From assembly GCA_029254745.1 (NCBI GenBank), contig JAQWWZ010000049.1:1-64000 (forward strand): 64,000 bases of DNA. Reading direction: 5' to 3'. Positions 52,326-61,868 of this stretch are shown in pieces. The first letter of the stretch is position 1; each line of letters opens with the position of its first letter. The position numbers were made by a program, and so were the translations under genes. The notes beneath the pieces are model-generated. The model made no database searches, was not told where the DNA came from, and saw only the letters and a program-made list of their open reading frames with translations. This DNA is from Opitutales bacterium (GTDB lineage: Bacteria > Verrucomicrobiota > Verrucomicrobiia > Opitutales > Seribacteraceae).

Positions 52326-54534
52326 TACACAAAATCTTAAACTTAAAAAAGTCTCTGTTATATCCTTATTTCTTTCACTTTTTCTATTTAGTGCCTGTGA
52401 CAGTAACCAATTGAAACCTCCTAGGGATAATTCTTCTGCCGCAGATGAATCGGAGCCAAGCCATAAGTTTTTAATAGACCGAAAACTAGCCCGAGAACTT
52501 GCCCGAGAATTTGGGAAAGAATTTGCTCAGGAGTTTGTTCGTCAAATGCAAGAATCGAACACCTCACTTGCTTTTCCTATTCAGGAAAAGGCAAATAATC
52601 AATCTGGGACCTCGGTACCCGGTATTGTAGATCAAGAAGGCAAGCCTCACCCCTTACTGGAGCACTGTGCTGAGGATGTTATCGAATATTATAAAAAAAA
52701 CGCAGATTGCTTTATTATGGCAACCCCCGAGGATATACCTGCTGGCCTGAACTGGCAAGATGGTACCAAGGAACGAGAGTTTGCATCTCCGGCTGCAAAA
52801 AAAGGGGGTACTTGGCAAGTCTACATGCGAGACTTTCCCAGGACACTTCGCACGATTGGCCCGGATGCAAATGGTGCCTTTCGGAGTTACCTTCTTGACT
52901 ACAATGCATTGGGTCTGGTACACGCCCACCCCAATACCGATGGGTATTACCCAGGATTGGCCAAGTCTTGGGCAGTTGCCGAAGATGGAGCAACCGTGTT
53001 CTATCGCCTAGACCCCAATGCCAGATATAGTGATGGCAATAAAGTCCGTGTCAGTGATTATTTCTTCTTTTTGTATTTCATGAGGAATAAGCATATACAG
53101 GCTCCCTGGTACAATGATTTCTACGGAAAAGATAAGTTCAAAAAAGTTACGATTTACAATCATGACACCCTGTCAGTTTCCTTCTACAAGGCGAAGCCTG
53201 ATATAGTCGAGAGGGCTTCTATTCGTCCCAAGCCTGAGCATTTTTACTTTGAGTTGGATGGTGAATTCCTAAGGAAATATCAATGGAAACCTGAACCTAC
53301 TACGGGTGCCTATGTGGTGTACCCTCGTAATGTGGATAAAGGGAAATCAGTCACTCTGGTTCGGCAAAAAGATTGGTGGGCGGATTCAAAAAAGTTCTTT
53401 CGTTATCGCTTTAATCCAGACCAAATTAAAGTCAGCGTTATTCGAGATTACAACAAAGCATTTGAAGTGTTTCTCAAAGGAGACTTGGATATGTTTGGTT
53501 TATCTAAATCCGAGTTTTGGTATAAAAAACTTCCTCATGAGCATCCTCTGGTTGCCAATGGATACCTGACAAAGGTTACATTCTATAATCAAACACCCCC
53601 GCCATCTTATGCCTTAAGAATAAATTCTCAGCAACCTCCCTTAGATAATTTAAACATTCGCAAAGGGTTTCATCATGCTATCAACTTTGACCTTGTTTTA
53701 GAAAAAGTTTTCAGGGGTGATTTTATACGAATGAATTCGGTTGCCGATGGTTATGGAGCCCGATCTCACCCTTCGATCAGAGCGCGGGAATTTTCCGTGG
53801 AAAAGGCCAAGAGTTGTTTCGCAAGAGCAGGATACTCGAAGCTCGGGCCTGATGGGATATTGATCAATGCCGTGGGCCAGAAATTATCGATAGAAGTTTT
53901 GACTAGTTATAAGCACTTTGAAGATGTACTCGTGGTGCTTAAGGAGCAGGCAAAAAAAGCTGGATTGGAGATCAAATTAAAAATGTTAGAGCCAACAGCA
54001 GCCTGGAAGGTCGCCAATGAAAAAAATCACCAAGTATTTTTTTCGGCCTTTAATTCTTTTGTAGAACTATTTCCACGATTTTGGGAACCCTTTCACTCAG
54101 ATAATGCGTATGAAGAAGCAGGCAATTCCAAGTACACCGATGATGGTTTACTTAAGAAAGGATTAACCACAAAGGTGAGCACTAATAATTTTACTCAAAC
54201 GGCAGATAAGGAAATTGATAACCTTATAGTCTTGTACCGGGAAGAAGAAGATTTGGCTCGTATTACGGAAATGTCCCACCAACTCATTGAAAAAATACAT
54301 GAACATGCAGCTTGGGTGCCTGGCTGGAAAAAGCCCTGGCTTAGACTCGGGCATTGGAACTGGATCAAATTCCCTGAAAACTGGGGGCCAAAAGAATCGA
54401 GAGACTATGAAGAATTTCATGTTTTCTGGATAGAACCGAAGGAAAAGCAACGGATTATAAATGCCAAGAAGGAAGGGAAACCCATTTCAACAGAGCCAAG
54501 TGTGAAAATCTATGACCGTTACCTTCCGAAGTAA
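52318..54534 (+). CDS. yejA: YejA-like large solute-binding lipoprotein
   Basis: 738 residues from ATG 52318; the lipoprotein signal is ISLFLSLFLFSAC. About 130 extra residues precede the SBP5 domain, including a charged helix (ARELAREFGKEFAQEFVRQM). The binding domain begins KKGGTWQVYMRDFPRTLRTIGPD and contains YPGLAKSWAVAEDGATVFYRLDPNARYSDG, LDNLNIRKGFHHAINFDLVLEKVFRGDF and HAAWVPGWKKPWLRLGHWNWIKFPENWG. It is of the YejA/microcin-C importer class, in which the pocket takes long or modified peptides. The gene follows the permease genes rather than preceding them as in E. coli. Confidence 0.88.
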   Translation: MNNTQNLKLKKVSVISLFLSLFLFSACDSNQLKPPRDNSSAADESEPSHKFLIDRKLARELAREFGKEFAQEFVRQMQESNTSLAFPIQEKANNQSGTSVPGIVDQEGKPHPLLEHCAEDVIEYYKKNADCFIMATPEDIPAGLNWQDGTKEREFASPAAKKGGTWQVYMRDFPRTLRTIGPDANGAFRSYLLDYNALGLVHAHPNTDGYYPGLAKSWAVAEDGATVFYRLDPNARYSDGNKVRVSDYFFFLYFMRNKHIQAPWYNDFYGKDKFKKVTIYNHDTLSVSFYKAKPDIVERASIRPKPEHFYFELDGEFLRKYQWKPEPTTGAYVVYPRNVDKGKSVTLVRQKDWWADSKKFFRYRFNPDQIKVSVIRDYNKAFEVFLKGDLDMFGLSKSEFWYKKLPHEHPLVANGYLTKVTFYNQTPPPSYALRINSQQPPLDNLNIRKGFHHAINFDLVLEKVFRGDFIRMNSVADGYGARSHPSIRAREFSVEKAKSCFARAGYSKLGPDGILINAVGQKLSIEVLTSYKHFEDVLVVLKEQAKKAGLEIKLKMLEPTAAWKVANEKNHQVFFSAFNSFVELFPRFWEPFHSDNAYEEAGNSKYTDDGLLKKGLTTKVSTNNFTQTADKEIDNLIVLYREEEDLARITEMSHQLIEKIHEHAAWVPGWKKPWLRLGHWNWIKFPENWGPKESRDYEEFHVFWIEPKEKQRIINAKKEGKPISTEPSVKIYDRYLPK

Positions 54535-54546
54535 TTTACTTTCGAG

Positions 54547-55545
54547 ATGAGACATAAAGAAAACAGTCAGACTTTACTACAGGTTAGGGATCTTTCCGTT
54601 TCATTTACCACAGACGAAGGAGAAGTTGAGGCTTTAGATCATGTAAGTTTTGATGTCGCCCAAGGGGAGATACTCGGTCTTGTCGGAGAGTCTGGATGTG
54701 GAAAAAGTGTAAGTGCTTTTTCAGTTATGCGTTTATTGCCTCGGCCAATGGGTAGGATAACCAATGGACAAATACTTTTGGAATCTCAGGATTTACTTAC
54801 TTTAACGACGGAGGAAATGAGAAAGGTCAGGGGGAATGAGATCGGAATGATTTTTCAAGAACCAATGAATGCCCTTAATCCGGTAAAAAAAATTGGTGAC
54901 CAGATTGCTGAAGTCTTCTTGTTACATCAAGATGTCTCTCCACGCCAAGCATCGGATTTGGCTGTGGGGATGCTCGCCGAAGTCGGTATCCCGGATCCGG
55001 CAAACCGGGCATTGGAGTACCCTCACCAATTGTCAGGAGGCATGAGGCAACGTGTGGTTATTGCCATGGCCCTTGCTTGCAAACCAAAACTCATCATTGC
55101 CGACGAGCCAACAACTGCCCTAGATGTGACTGTTCAGGCTCAGATTTTGGATTTACTGCAGAATCTTCAAAGAAAGAACGGTTCATCAGTTTTACTTATT
55201 ACCCATGATCTTGGAGTTATAGCCGAGAACTGTGATCAGGTTTGCGTCATGTATGCGGGTCGAATTGTTGAGCGGGCTTCCACTCAAGCCTTGTTTGAAA
55301 ATCCGATCCATGCCTACACCCGTGGACTTTTGGCTTCTATTCCAAGGATGGATGGGGTTCCCAAGAATAAGTTGACGACAATCCCAGGAATTGTACCCGC
55401 TTTATCTCAGCTTGTTCAGGGATGCCGCTTTGCCCAGCGCAGTGGACGGCCGCACCCAGCAAGTACATTACAGTGCCGCCCGCCTTTCAAGGAAGTTACT
55501 TCCGGGCATTGGGTGGAAGCATGCCCCGTTTGCACAAAAATATGA
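54547..55545 (+). CDS. Peptide ABC ATPase, OppD type (first half of a YejF equivalent)
   Basis: 332 residues: Walker [34 protein letters not shown], signature [15 protein letters not shown], Walker [17 protein letters not shown] and H-loop ITHDLGV. The C-terminal oligopeptide-ABC tail has Cys residues ([22 protein letters not shown]) but not the usual RCPYA string. In E. coli this would be one half of YejF. Here the halves are separate genes overlapping at ATGA. Co-transcribed with yejB-E-A. Confidence 0.92.
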   Translation: MRHKENSQTLLQVRDLSVSFTTDEGEVEALDHVSFDVAQGEILGLVGESGCGKSVSAFSVMRLLPRPMGRITNGQILLESQDLLTLTTEEMRKVRGNEIGMIFQEPMNALNPVKKIGDQIAEVFLLHQDVSPRQASDLAVGMLAEVGIPDPANRALEYPHQLSGGMRQRVVIAMALACKPKLIIADEPTTALDVTVQAQILDLLQNLQRKNGSSVLLITHDLGVIAENCDQVCVMYAGRIVERASTQALFENPIHAYTRGLLASIPRMDGVPKNKLTTIPGIVPALSQLVQGCRFAQRSGRPHPASTLQCRPPFKEVTSGHWVEACPVCTKI

Positions 55546-56522
55546 AGCAGAAGCAAGAAGTTTTAAAGCTTGATCAGCTTTGCGTGCATTTTCCTGTTAG
55601 GGGAGGAGTTTTTCGGCGAGCGGTTGGATCATGTCGAGCCGTGGATGGAGTTAGTTTATCCATCACGCGTGGGCAGACTTTTGGCCTGGTAGGGGAGTCT
55701 GGATGCGGGAAGTCAACTTTAGCTAAATCAATTGTAGGCTTAGTGACCCCAACAAGTGGATCTATTTTCTTCCAAGGCAATCAAATAAAATCCAAGCTTT
55801 TAACCGCGGAATACCGAAAGTCGGTTCAAATGGTCTTTCAGGACCCCGTCGAGTCTCTTAACGCAAGAATGACGGTGGGGGCCATCCTCGAAGAGCCTCT
55901 GATTATACATCGACTATGTAGGAAAGATGAACGGAGTAAACGGGTGGCAAAACTATTGGACCAAGTCGGCCTGCCCGAAAGTGCAGCCAAACGCTACCCT
56001 TTTGAGTTTTCTGGAGGGCAAAGGCAGCGAATTGGAGTAGCCCGCGCTCTTGCTCTTGAGCCAGAATTACTGGTTTTAGATGAACCTGTCTCTGCCTTGG
56101 ATGTTTCTGTACAAAGCCAAGTATTAAACTTATTGATGGATCTTCAGGCGCAATTAGGTCTGACTTATTTCCTGATCGCTCATGACTTAGCGGTGGTGCG
56201 GCATATTTCTGATGTGATTGCGGTCATGTATTTGGGTAAGATTGTGGAAATAGGGGCCGCAACTGACATTTATGCCAATCCTAAGCATGCCTACACCAAA
56301 GCATTGCTTTCTTCCATTCCTATTCCCGATCCCAGTGTTAAAAAGAAAAGAATCCTGATCCCTGGAGATGTACCTTCTCCCATTAATCCACCTCAAGGCT
56401 GTGCCTTTGGGAATCGAATGAATGCACCTGATTATCCAAAGAGTATAGAACAAGAACTTAAGATGGAAAAAGTTGGGGTAGGGCATTGGGTCCTCGCTTG
56501 TCCCTGCTGTGTGCATATGTGA
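55542..56522 (+). CDS. Peptide ABC ATPase, OppF type (second half of a YejF equivalent)
   Basis: 326 residues from ATG 55542, overlapping the previous stop as ATGA; the track's start at 55422 would overlap by 124 bases. Walker [35 protein letters not shown], signature FSGGQRQRIGVARAL, Walker B LLVLDEPVSALDVSVQ and H-loop IAHDLAV. The C-terminal tail CAFGNRMNAPD is the OppF type. Last gene of the Yej-like operon. Confidence 0.93.
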   Translation: MKQKQEVLKLDQLCVHFPVRGGVFRRAVGSCRAVDGVSLSITRGQTFGLVGESGCGKSTLAKSIVGLVTPTSGSIFFQGNQIKSKLLTAEYRKSVQMVFQDPVESLNARMTVGAILEEPLIIHRLCRKDERSKRVAKLLDQVGLPESAAKRYPFEFSGGQRQRIGVARALALEPELLVLDEPVSALDVSVQSQVLNLLMDLQAQLGLTYFLIAHDLAVVRHISDVIAVMYLGKIVEIGAATDIYANPKHAYTKALLSSIPIPDPSVKKKRILIPGDVPSPINPPQGCAFGNRMNAPDYPKSIEQELKMEKVGVGHWVLACPCCVHM

Positions 56523-56590
56523 AACTAAAAAAGGCTTGCGAGATGTTTGCACTCCTCTTTTATCTACTATCTTACCCTACCTGATCTGAT

Positions 56591-58342
56591 ATGTTGCTTT
56601 TTTTAAATCGAACCATTGGTTCTATCGCCCTTAGCCTCTGCCTCGGTTGCCTCGCTTGGGGCCAAGACCCCGGAGCCATGCCCCTTCGCCAAGTTATTTC
56701 CGAAGCACAAACTCTTGTAGGACAAGGTGATTTTGCTGGAGCCTCCCCTTATCTTGATGAATTGGAGATTCGCTTCCAAGATGAAAAGGACCCAAAAGTT
56801 GAAGTTATTTTGCAGCAATTTGGTTTTGTTCGTGGGGTTGGATACCTGCAAACATATGCAGAAACTGGAGAAATTGAATATCTGACTAAGGCCGCCCAAG
56901 CCTTTGGGAAATTTGCAGATAAATTTCCCAAAGACCCCAAGGCAGTAACGGCCCTCCAGAAGAGAACGGATTGTTTGCGATCTGATCAACAATGGAGTGA
57001 AGCAGCCGATGTAATCAGCAAACTTTTGGACCCCAATCAACCGTTTAGAAAGCAGATTTTAAAAAGAAGTGAATTGCTGAACCTATACTACGGGAAAGCC
57101 CAGTGTTACCATATGCTTCAGGATTGGGCCAAAGGTGAGCCTGCATTTCGAGAACTTTTAAAGTTTGCCGATGCGGCCAAGGATGAGGACCGGGCAGCTT
57201 ATGCGATTTCATGTCTCACGGAAATGTTTGTTCAAACAAAAAGAGTGGATGAGGTTTTTCCCATGCTTCCTCGCTTATCTGGCGATACTCCTGCTCGATA
57301 CGATCTGAGGCTTAATGTCAACTTAATGCAGGGGGGGAACCAGTTACAGGACGCAGAGAGATATGTAGAAGCTTCTCTTTTGTACGCCCTGACCATGACC
57401 GCAGAGGAAATTAAGAATTATTATAATGAAAGAGCTTCTCGATTAGAGAATGAAAGAAATCGACTGGCTGTATTCCTGAATAAACCGGGCATGCCCAAAA
57501 GACGATTGGAAATATTACGTGACCGTGACAATCAACTTGCGATGAAATTAATCACCGCAAAAAGTCATTTAGCCGTGGCAAAAAAAACCGCATCCTTTAC
57601 TGCCATTCTGAGATGGAGAAAGGCCAGTAATTTTCAGGATACCAAGAGATTTTGGGAGTCATTCTGGGGGTTTTATTGGCTCTTTAAGGATGATCCTGAA
57701 AATGAATCTGCAGAAGATTTTATCTACGCTGCCTTTGCTTCTGCAAATACAGTCAAATTTGCAGATAAATCGATTGAGCTTGGGGAAGAATACTTAGCAA
57801 GCGACAAATGGGATAAATACCGTGCTGATGTTACTAATATCATGGCTAACGCCTACCGAAAAGAAGCTGAATACCAAGCTTCTATTGCTGAGAGTTTGCA
57901 GACAGCAATGTCAACCATCGATAAGGAACGAGGGGTAACGGCAAAAAAGAGTTCTCAGGAAAAATATCAGCGCTTTTTTGAACTTTGTAATCAGTTCTTG
58001 AGAAAACAACCCGGTGACAAATACGCAACGAGTTTCATAAATATGATGGGTTCCGTTTATTTCAAACAGAGACAGTTTGATCAATTACTCGAAAAATTTG
58101 CAGGATATGAGGCAGGAGTTCCCAATAGTAAAAAAGGCTACATCAATGATAAAGAATTTGCTAAAGGCCCAGCGATGCCATCTGCTTTATATCTTAGCGG
58201 AATAGGATTGCTTGCTAGCGGAAAATTTGATGAAGCAAAACCATTACTTGCTCCAATAGTTGGGGTTTATGTGCAGGGCTTAGCTCTAGCGGATGGTACG
58301 CTTTCTGAAATGTCTCAAGATAGGGGAGGGGCCAATGAATAA
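56591..58342 (+). CDS. Secreted TPR-like helical-repeat protein
   Basis: 583 residues with a signal peptide (RTIGSIALSLCLGCLAWG). The mature protein is nearly all helical, with TPR-like pairs: MPLRQVISEAQTLVGQGDFAGASPYLDELEIRF, YYGKAQCYHMLQDWAKGEPAFRELLKFA and PSALYLSGIGLLASGKFDEAKPLLAPIVG. There are no catalytic motifs. It opens the envelope unit that ends with ExbB/ExbD proteins. Such repeats usually bind partner proteins. Its stop overlaps the next lipoprotein gene by 8 bases, which indicates coupled translation. Confidence 0.65.
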   Translation: MLLFLNRTIGSIALSLCLGCLAWGQDPGAMPLRQVISEAQTLVGQGDFAGASPYLDELEIRFQDEKDPKVEVILQQFGFVRGVGYLQTYAETGEIEYLTKAAQAFGKFADKFPKDPKAVTALQKRTDCLRSDQQWSEAADVISKLLDPNQPFRKQILKRSELLNLYYGKAQCYHMLQDWAKGEPAFRELLKFADAAKDEDRAAYAISCLTEMFVQTKRVDEVFPMLPRLSGDTPARYDLRLNVNLMQGGNQLQDAERYVEASLLYALTMTAEEIKNYYNERASRLENERNRLAVFLNKPGMPKRRLEILRDRDNQLAMKLITAKSHLAVAKKTASFTAILRWRKASNFQDTKRFWESFWGFYWLFKDDPENESAEDFIYAAFASANTVKFADKSIELGEEYLASDKWDKYRADVTNIMANAYRKEAEYQASIAESLQTAMSTIDKERGVTAKKSSQEKYQRFFELCNQFLRKQPGDKYATSFINMMGSVYFKQRQFDQLLEKFAGYEAGVPNSKKGYINDKEFAKGPAMPSALYLSGIGLLASGKFDEAKPLLAPIVGVYVQGLALADGTLSEMSQDRGGANE

Positions 58343-60509
58343 GATTATTACCTGGGTCTTCCTTCTATCTTATTCCATTTTTTTACTTTCCTGTGGTGGC
58401 GATGAGAAAGCTCCAGTACAAGAGACAACTCCTAAGAAAGTAAGTGTTAGCAAACCGGATTCTGTTGTAGCAGAGGCGGATGAACCTAATGATATGGGTC
58501 TACCTGAACCATCCAAGGCAGAGGTGAAGATTCCGGATCCCAACGGGGTTTATTTGCCCTCAGGTGAAAGCAAAAATGGAAAGCCCGTTTACGCGAATGC
58601 TGATGGTTTTACAATGTGGTTTAACGGTTCTGCTTGGAGAATTACTGATCGTACCGGTGGGGGGAACCTGATTGCTTCCGGAAAAGCTGATTTAAATGAA
58701 GAGTGGTCCAAGGGGGGGGAAGTGCGCCATTATCCAGATGATCAATATGCCAAAGACGCTTTATTCCGCTTGGCCGTAGCCTACCAAGGTTCACAGGATA
58801 ACAAAAATGCGGCCCGTTTATTTAAGCAATTTATTCAAGAATATCCCGAAGATAAAAATGTGGCCGCGTCTTACCTCAGTTTGGGGGATATTGTATTGAG
58901 TCAGGTTAAGCCAGATGAACAGCCAACTTTCGAACAATTCTCCGAAGCACGAAAGAATTACGCCTTAGTTCGTGCCTCCACCCAGGACATTGCCCTAACC
59001 TCAGACGCTACCTTTAATGAGGGTGGGGTTTTGGAAAGGGCAGCTGAAAATCCTGAAGGACTAATCAATTACTATTTTACTTTCGATAAGAACAAAAACG
59101 ATGCCCTGAGCTCAGGGGAGTTCAATGCCATCGGATTAAAAGGAGCCAAAGCATTTTCCGAGTACGATCTCAATGGGGATAAGTCCTTGGATTTCGGGGA
59201 AATTGCAGAACTTGCCATTATGTTCTCTTACGCCGAACTCGAGAATTTATACCGCATGTACAACGAAAAATTCGCCTCCACTGCAGGAGCGAGAATTTCA
59301 GAGGCTACTCAAAAAATTGGTTTTGCTTGTGAAAAACAAGGAAGGCCATCCGAAATGCTTACAATGTATTTTGAGGACATCAAAAAATTTGGAAATGATC
59401 CATCTCGGGTTGGAGTTGATGGTATTCTTGCTAAGTACACGGAAAAGTACAATGAATATGAAACCTTGTACGGCAAAACACTGGACCTCTTAGAAAAAAT
59501 ACAGAACCCAGATGAAGTAATCTCTTTCACTTTTAGAAACCGCAAAGGAATAGAGGATACCATTTCGGGAACGGTTAAAGAAATTTTAAATGATCGTAGA
59601 AAACTTTTACCCTATTTGGCTTCAGAATATAAAGGGATGGACCAAAGCATTTACCGAGAAGTAGCGAAGCTCAAAGGTGCGATTTATGTAAACCCAAAGT
59701 ACACTTCAAAATTTAAAGGTTATCACACCAAATACAAAAAACTTAATGATTCTTTCCCCACCGACCTATCCCCTGCAAAGGCATACGCCAGGCTCTTAGA
59801 TGAAGCGATTGAGGCAGGCACAAAGACTCTTGAACTTCGTATGCGAGCTGGCCTTGCATCGGTTGGTTCAAAAGCTGGTGGTAGTTATAACCCAGAGAGA
59901 AGAGATTTTCCGGCAGCCAGTCCAGGAGTGTTAGTTTGGATGGCCAAAACTATGCTTGCCCAAAATTCAACCGAAGATGCAATGGCCGCGATGGATCAAC
60001 TTCTTCAAATTTACGGCAGTAATGGCGGGGATTTTCTTTTTGATGCAAACTTTATTTTAGGTCAGGCCAATGAGAAAAATCGTGATCACCAGGCAGCGGC
60101 AGTTAGTTATGAAAATGCTCTAACTAATTCTTCATGGCATCCGCTCGCGAACACAGCCCGCATGCGTTTGGGGTCTTCTCTTTTTGAAGTGGCTTCCTCC
60201 TCCAGGGACTCAACTACCTTTGAAAAAGCGATAAGTAACTTCAAAGAAGTTAGGGCTGACACCGATGCAAGTTTGGATGAAAGAGCGGAATCTGCGTTTA
60301 TGATGGGCGAATGTAAACGGGCACAAAAAGATTATGCAGGGGCAGCTTTTCTTTTCCTTGAAACGACCCTTAATTTTGCAGGTTCTTTAAAATGGGCACC
60401 TAAATCATATGAAAAAGCCATCACAAGTTACGAGCAGGCAGGTGCCTCGGACCAAGTTAGTAGAGTGGAGAAACAATACATGGATTGGCAGAGGAAGTTT
60501 TTAAAATGA
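58335..60509 (+). CDS. Lipoprotein with TPR repeats and an EF-hand pair
   Basis: 724 residues from ATG 58335; the lipoprotein signal is WVFLLSYSIFLLSC. TPR-type units of the CpoB/YbgF/BamD kind occur near 135-190 (DDQYAKDALFRLAVAYQGSQDNKNAARLFKQFIQEYP) and again near 540-715. Between them are two EF-hand loops, D251-E262 (DKNKNDALSSGE) and D278-E289 (DLNGDKSLDFGE). The protein should bind calcium in the periplasm. It lies between two other repeat proteins and upstream of ExbB/ExbD, so it probably scaffolds an energy-coupled envelope complex. Confidence 0.72.
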   Translation: MNKIITWVFLLSYSIFLLSCGGDEKAPVQETTPKKVSVSKPDSVVAEADEPNDMGLPEPSKAEVKIPDPNGVYLPSGESKNGKPVYANADGFTMWFNGSAWRITDRTGGGNLIASGKADLNEEWSKGGEVRHYPDDQYAKDALFRLAVAYQGSQDNKNAARLFKQFIQEYPEDKNVAASYLSLGDIVLSQVKPDEQPTFEQFSEARKNYALVRASTQDIALTSDATFNEGGVLERAAENPEGLINYYFTFDKNKNDALSSGEFNAIGLKGAKAFSEYDLNGDKSLDFGEIAELAIMFSYAELENLYRMYNEKFASTAGARISEATQKIGFACEKQGRPSEMLTMYFEDIKKFGNDPSRVGVDGILAKYTEKYNEYETLYGKTLDLLEKIQNPDEVISFTFRNRKGIEDTISGTVKEILNDRRKLLPYLASEYKGMDQSIYREVAKLKGAIYVNPKYTSKFKGYHTKYKKLNDSFPTDLSPAKAYARLLDEAIEAGTKTLELRMRAGLASVGSKAGGSYNPERRDFPAASPGVLVWMAKTMLAQNSTEDAMAAMDQLLQIYGSNGGDFLFDANFILGQANEKNRDHQAAAVSYENALTNSSWHPLANTARMRLGSSLFEVASSSRDSTTFEKAISNFKEVRADTDASLDERAESAFMMGECKRAQKDYAGAAFLFLETTLNFAGSLKWAPKSYEKAITSYEQAGASDQVSRVEKQYMDWQRKFLK

Positions 60510-61813
60510 GTACCCCAATGTTTAGAATTTTATTATTTTGGCTGAGTTCAATATGTGTTCTTTCGGGGCAGCAGGAGGACTACTTCCGTAAATACGCAGG
60601 TCCCATACCAGGGAAAGTACATTACCTAAGTGGAATAAATCCCAAAGAGATTTCCCTCAAGGGAGTTGATGCTTCCAAGGGTATTATTTATGGGGCCATT
60701 AAAATGGATGGGAAGTTTTTGGGAATGGAGCTGGAACTTCGAGGTTTGTCTAAACAAAATATAAAAGGTTTTGAATTCACTGGCTTCCAGCAGAATATAA
60801 CGAACCCACTTCTATCGAAAGCACAGTTAGCTTCGGCAAAACTTCAAAAAAGAGATAAAATTACCTTGGCTCGATTGATACAGTATCTTGAAAACGAGCA
60901 GTATAGTATGCCTATAATCGAAGCAGTACGTCCGACGATTTATAAGCTCATGTTATTTTTACCGATGTCCCCGGATACTATACTTATTCATGGACCCTGT
61001 CTTACTTATGTAAAATCTCTTATTGAGCTCCAACAATATTCGGAAGCTTTTTACATTCTTTCTCGATTAAATTTAAGCCAGCTTGACGAGTTCGGGTACA
61101 GGGAGTTCTCCGACTCAGCGTTGGATTTAGCCGGGAAAATGATCCAAGCAAACCCAAAGTCGGCTAAGGTCTCTTTAGCCTTACTGAAAAGGGTAAATAT
61201 ACGCGATGACAGTGGTGATCATGAAGCTTACTTGCGTCTTGCCAACTCGCTGCGCTTACAGGGACTTTATAAGGAAGCTATTGATGAATATGCTCGGTTG
61301 GGCCCAGTAGTTCAAAAATCGGCAAAAAGCCCGTTTAAAACCATTCTTAAGATTTGGCCCGTTTATTGTTATGTCAAAAACTACGAACTTTACTCCGCTT
61401 ATGCAGCCCGAGACAAACGATATGCTCAGTATGCGTCTCAATATTTTAATGCGGCTTTGCAGGGTGTAAAAACTTTAGACGAGAACCCTCCTGCCCGTCA
61501 GACAAATGAGTATTCTCTCTACAAGTTGGTAAGGGCATTGGTACGCGTTCAGTATGCGAGAAGATGGGAAGCTGGAGGGGACAAGGTGAAATCTGATGAA
61601 TATTATAGGCAGTCGGTAGTTGAGGTAACGGAAGGAATTGTTTCTGCTCGCGTGGGTCTGGATTGGTTGCCTGAATCTCTTCTCATGGCTGGAGATGCGT
61701 ATGAAAAACTTGAGCAAGTAAAGGCAGCCAAAAATGTTTACGAACAAATCACTCGATTCTTTCCTGGTTCCAAGTGGGAAACTGTGAGCAGGAAGAGAAT
61801 GGAAGCTTTGTAA
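60506..61813 (+). CDS. Secreted TPR-like protein of the ExbB/ExbD operon
   Basis: 435 residues from ATG 60506, overlapping the previous stop by 4 bases. The signal peptide is FRILLFWLSSICVLSG. A short beta region (IPGKVHYLSGINPKEISLKGVDASKGIIYGAIKMDGKFLGMELELRGL) precedes helical repeats ending LPESLLMAGDAYEKLEQVKAAKNVYEQITRFFPGSKWETVSRKRMEAL, a recognisable TPR. No enzyme motif. It precedes the ExbB/TolQ gene by 55 bases. Confidence 0.65.
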   Translation: MSTPMFRILLFWLSSICVLSGQQEDYFRKYAGPIPGKVHYLSGINPKEISLKGVDASKGIIYGAIKMDGKFLGMELELRGLSKQNIKGFEFTGFQQNITNPLLSKAQLASAKLQKRDKITLARLIQYLENEQYSMPIIEAVRPTIYKLMLFLPMSPDTILIHGPCLTYVKSLIELQQYSEAFYILSRLNLSQLDEFGYREFSDSALDLAGKMIQANPKSAKVSLALLKRVNIRDDSGDHEAYLRLANSLRLQGLYKEAIDEYARLGPVVQKSAKSPFKTILKIWPVYCYVKNYELYSAYAARDKRYAQYASQYFNAALQGVKTLDENPPARQTNEYSLYKLVRALVRVQYARRWEAGGDKVKSDEYYRQSVVEVTEGIVSARVGLDWLPESLLMAGDAYEKLEQVKAAKNVYEQITRFFPGSKWETVSRKRMEAL

Positions 61814-61868
61814 TCCTGCATTGACCCCACACCAAAATAGATTCTAAATAACCAAAACTATAAATATT

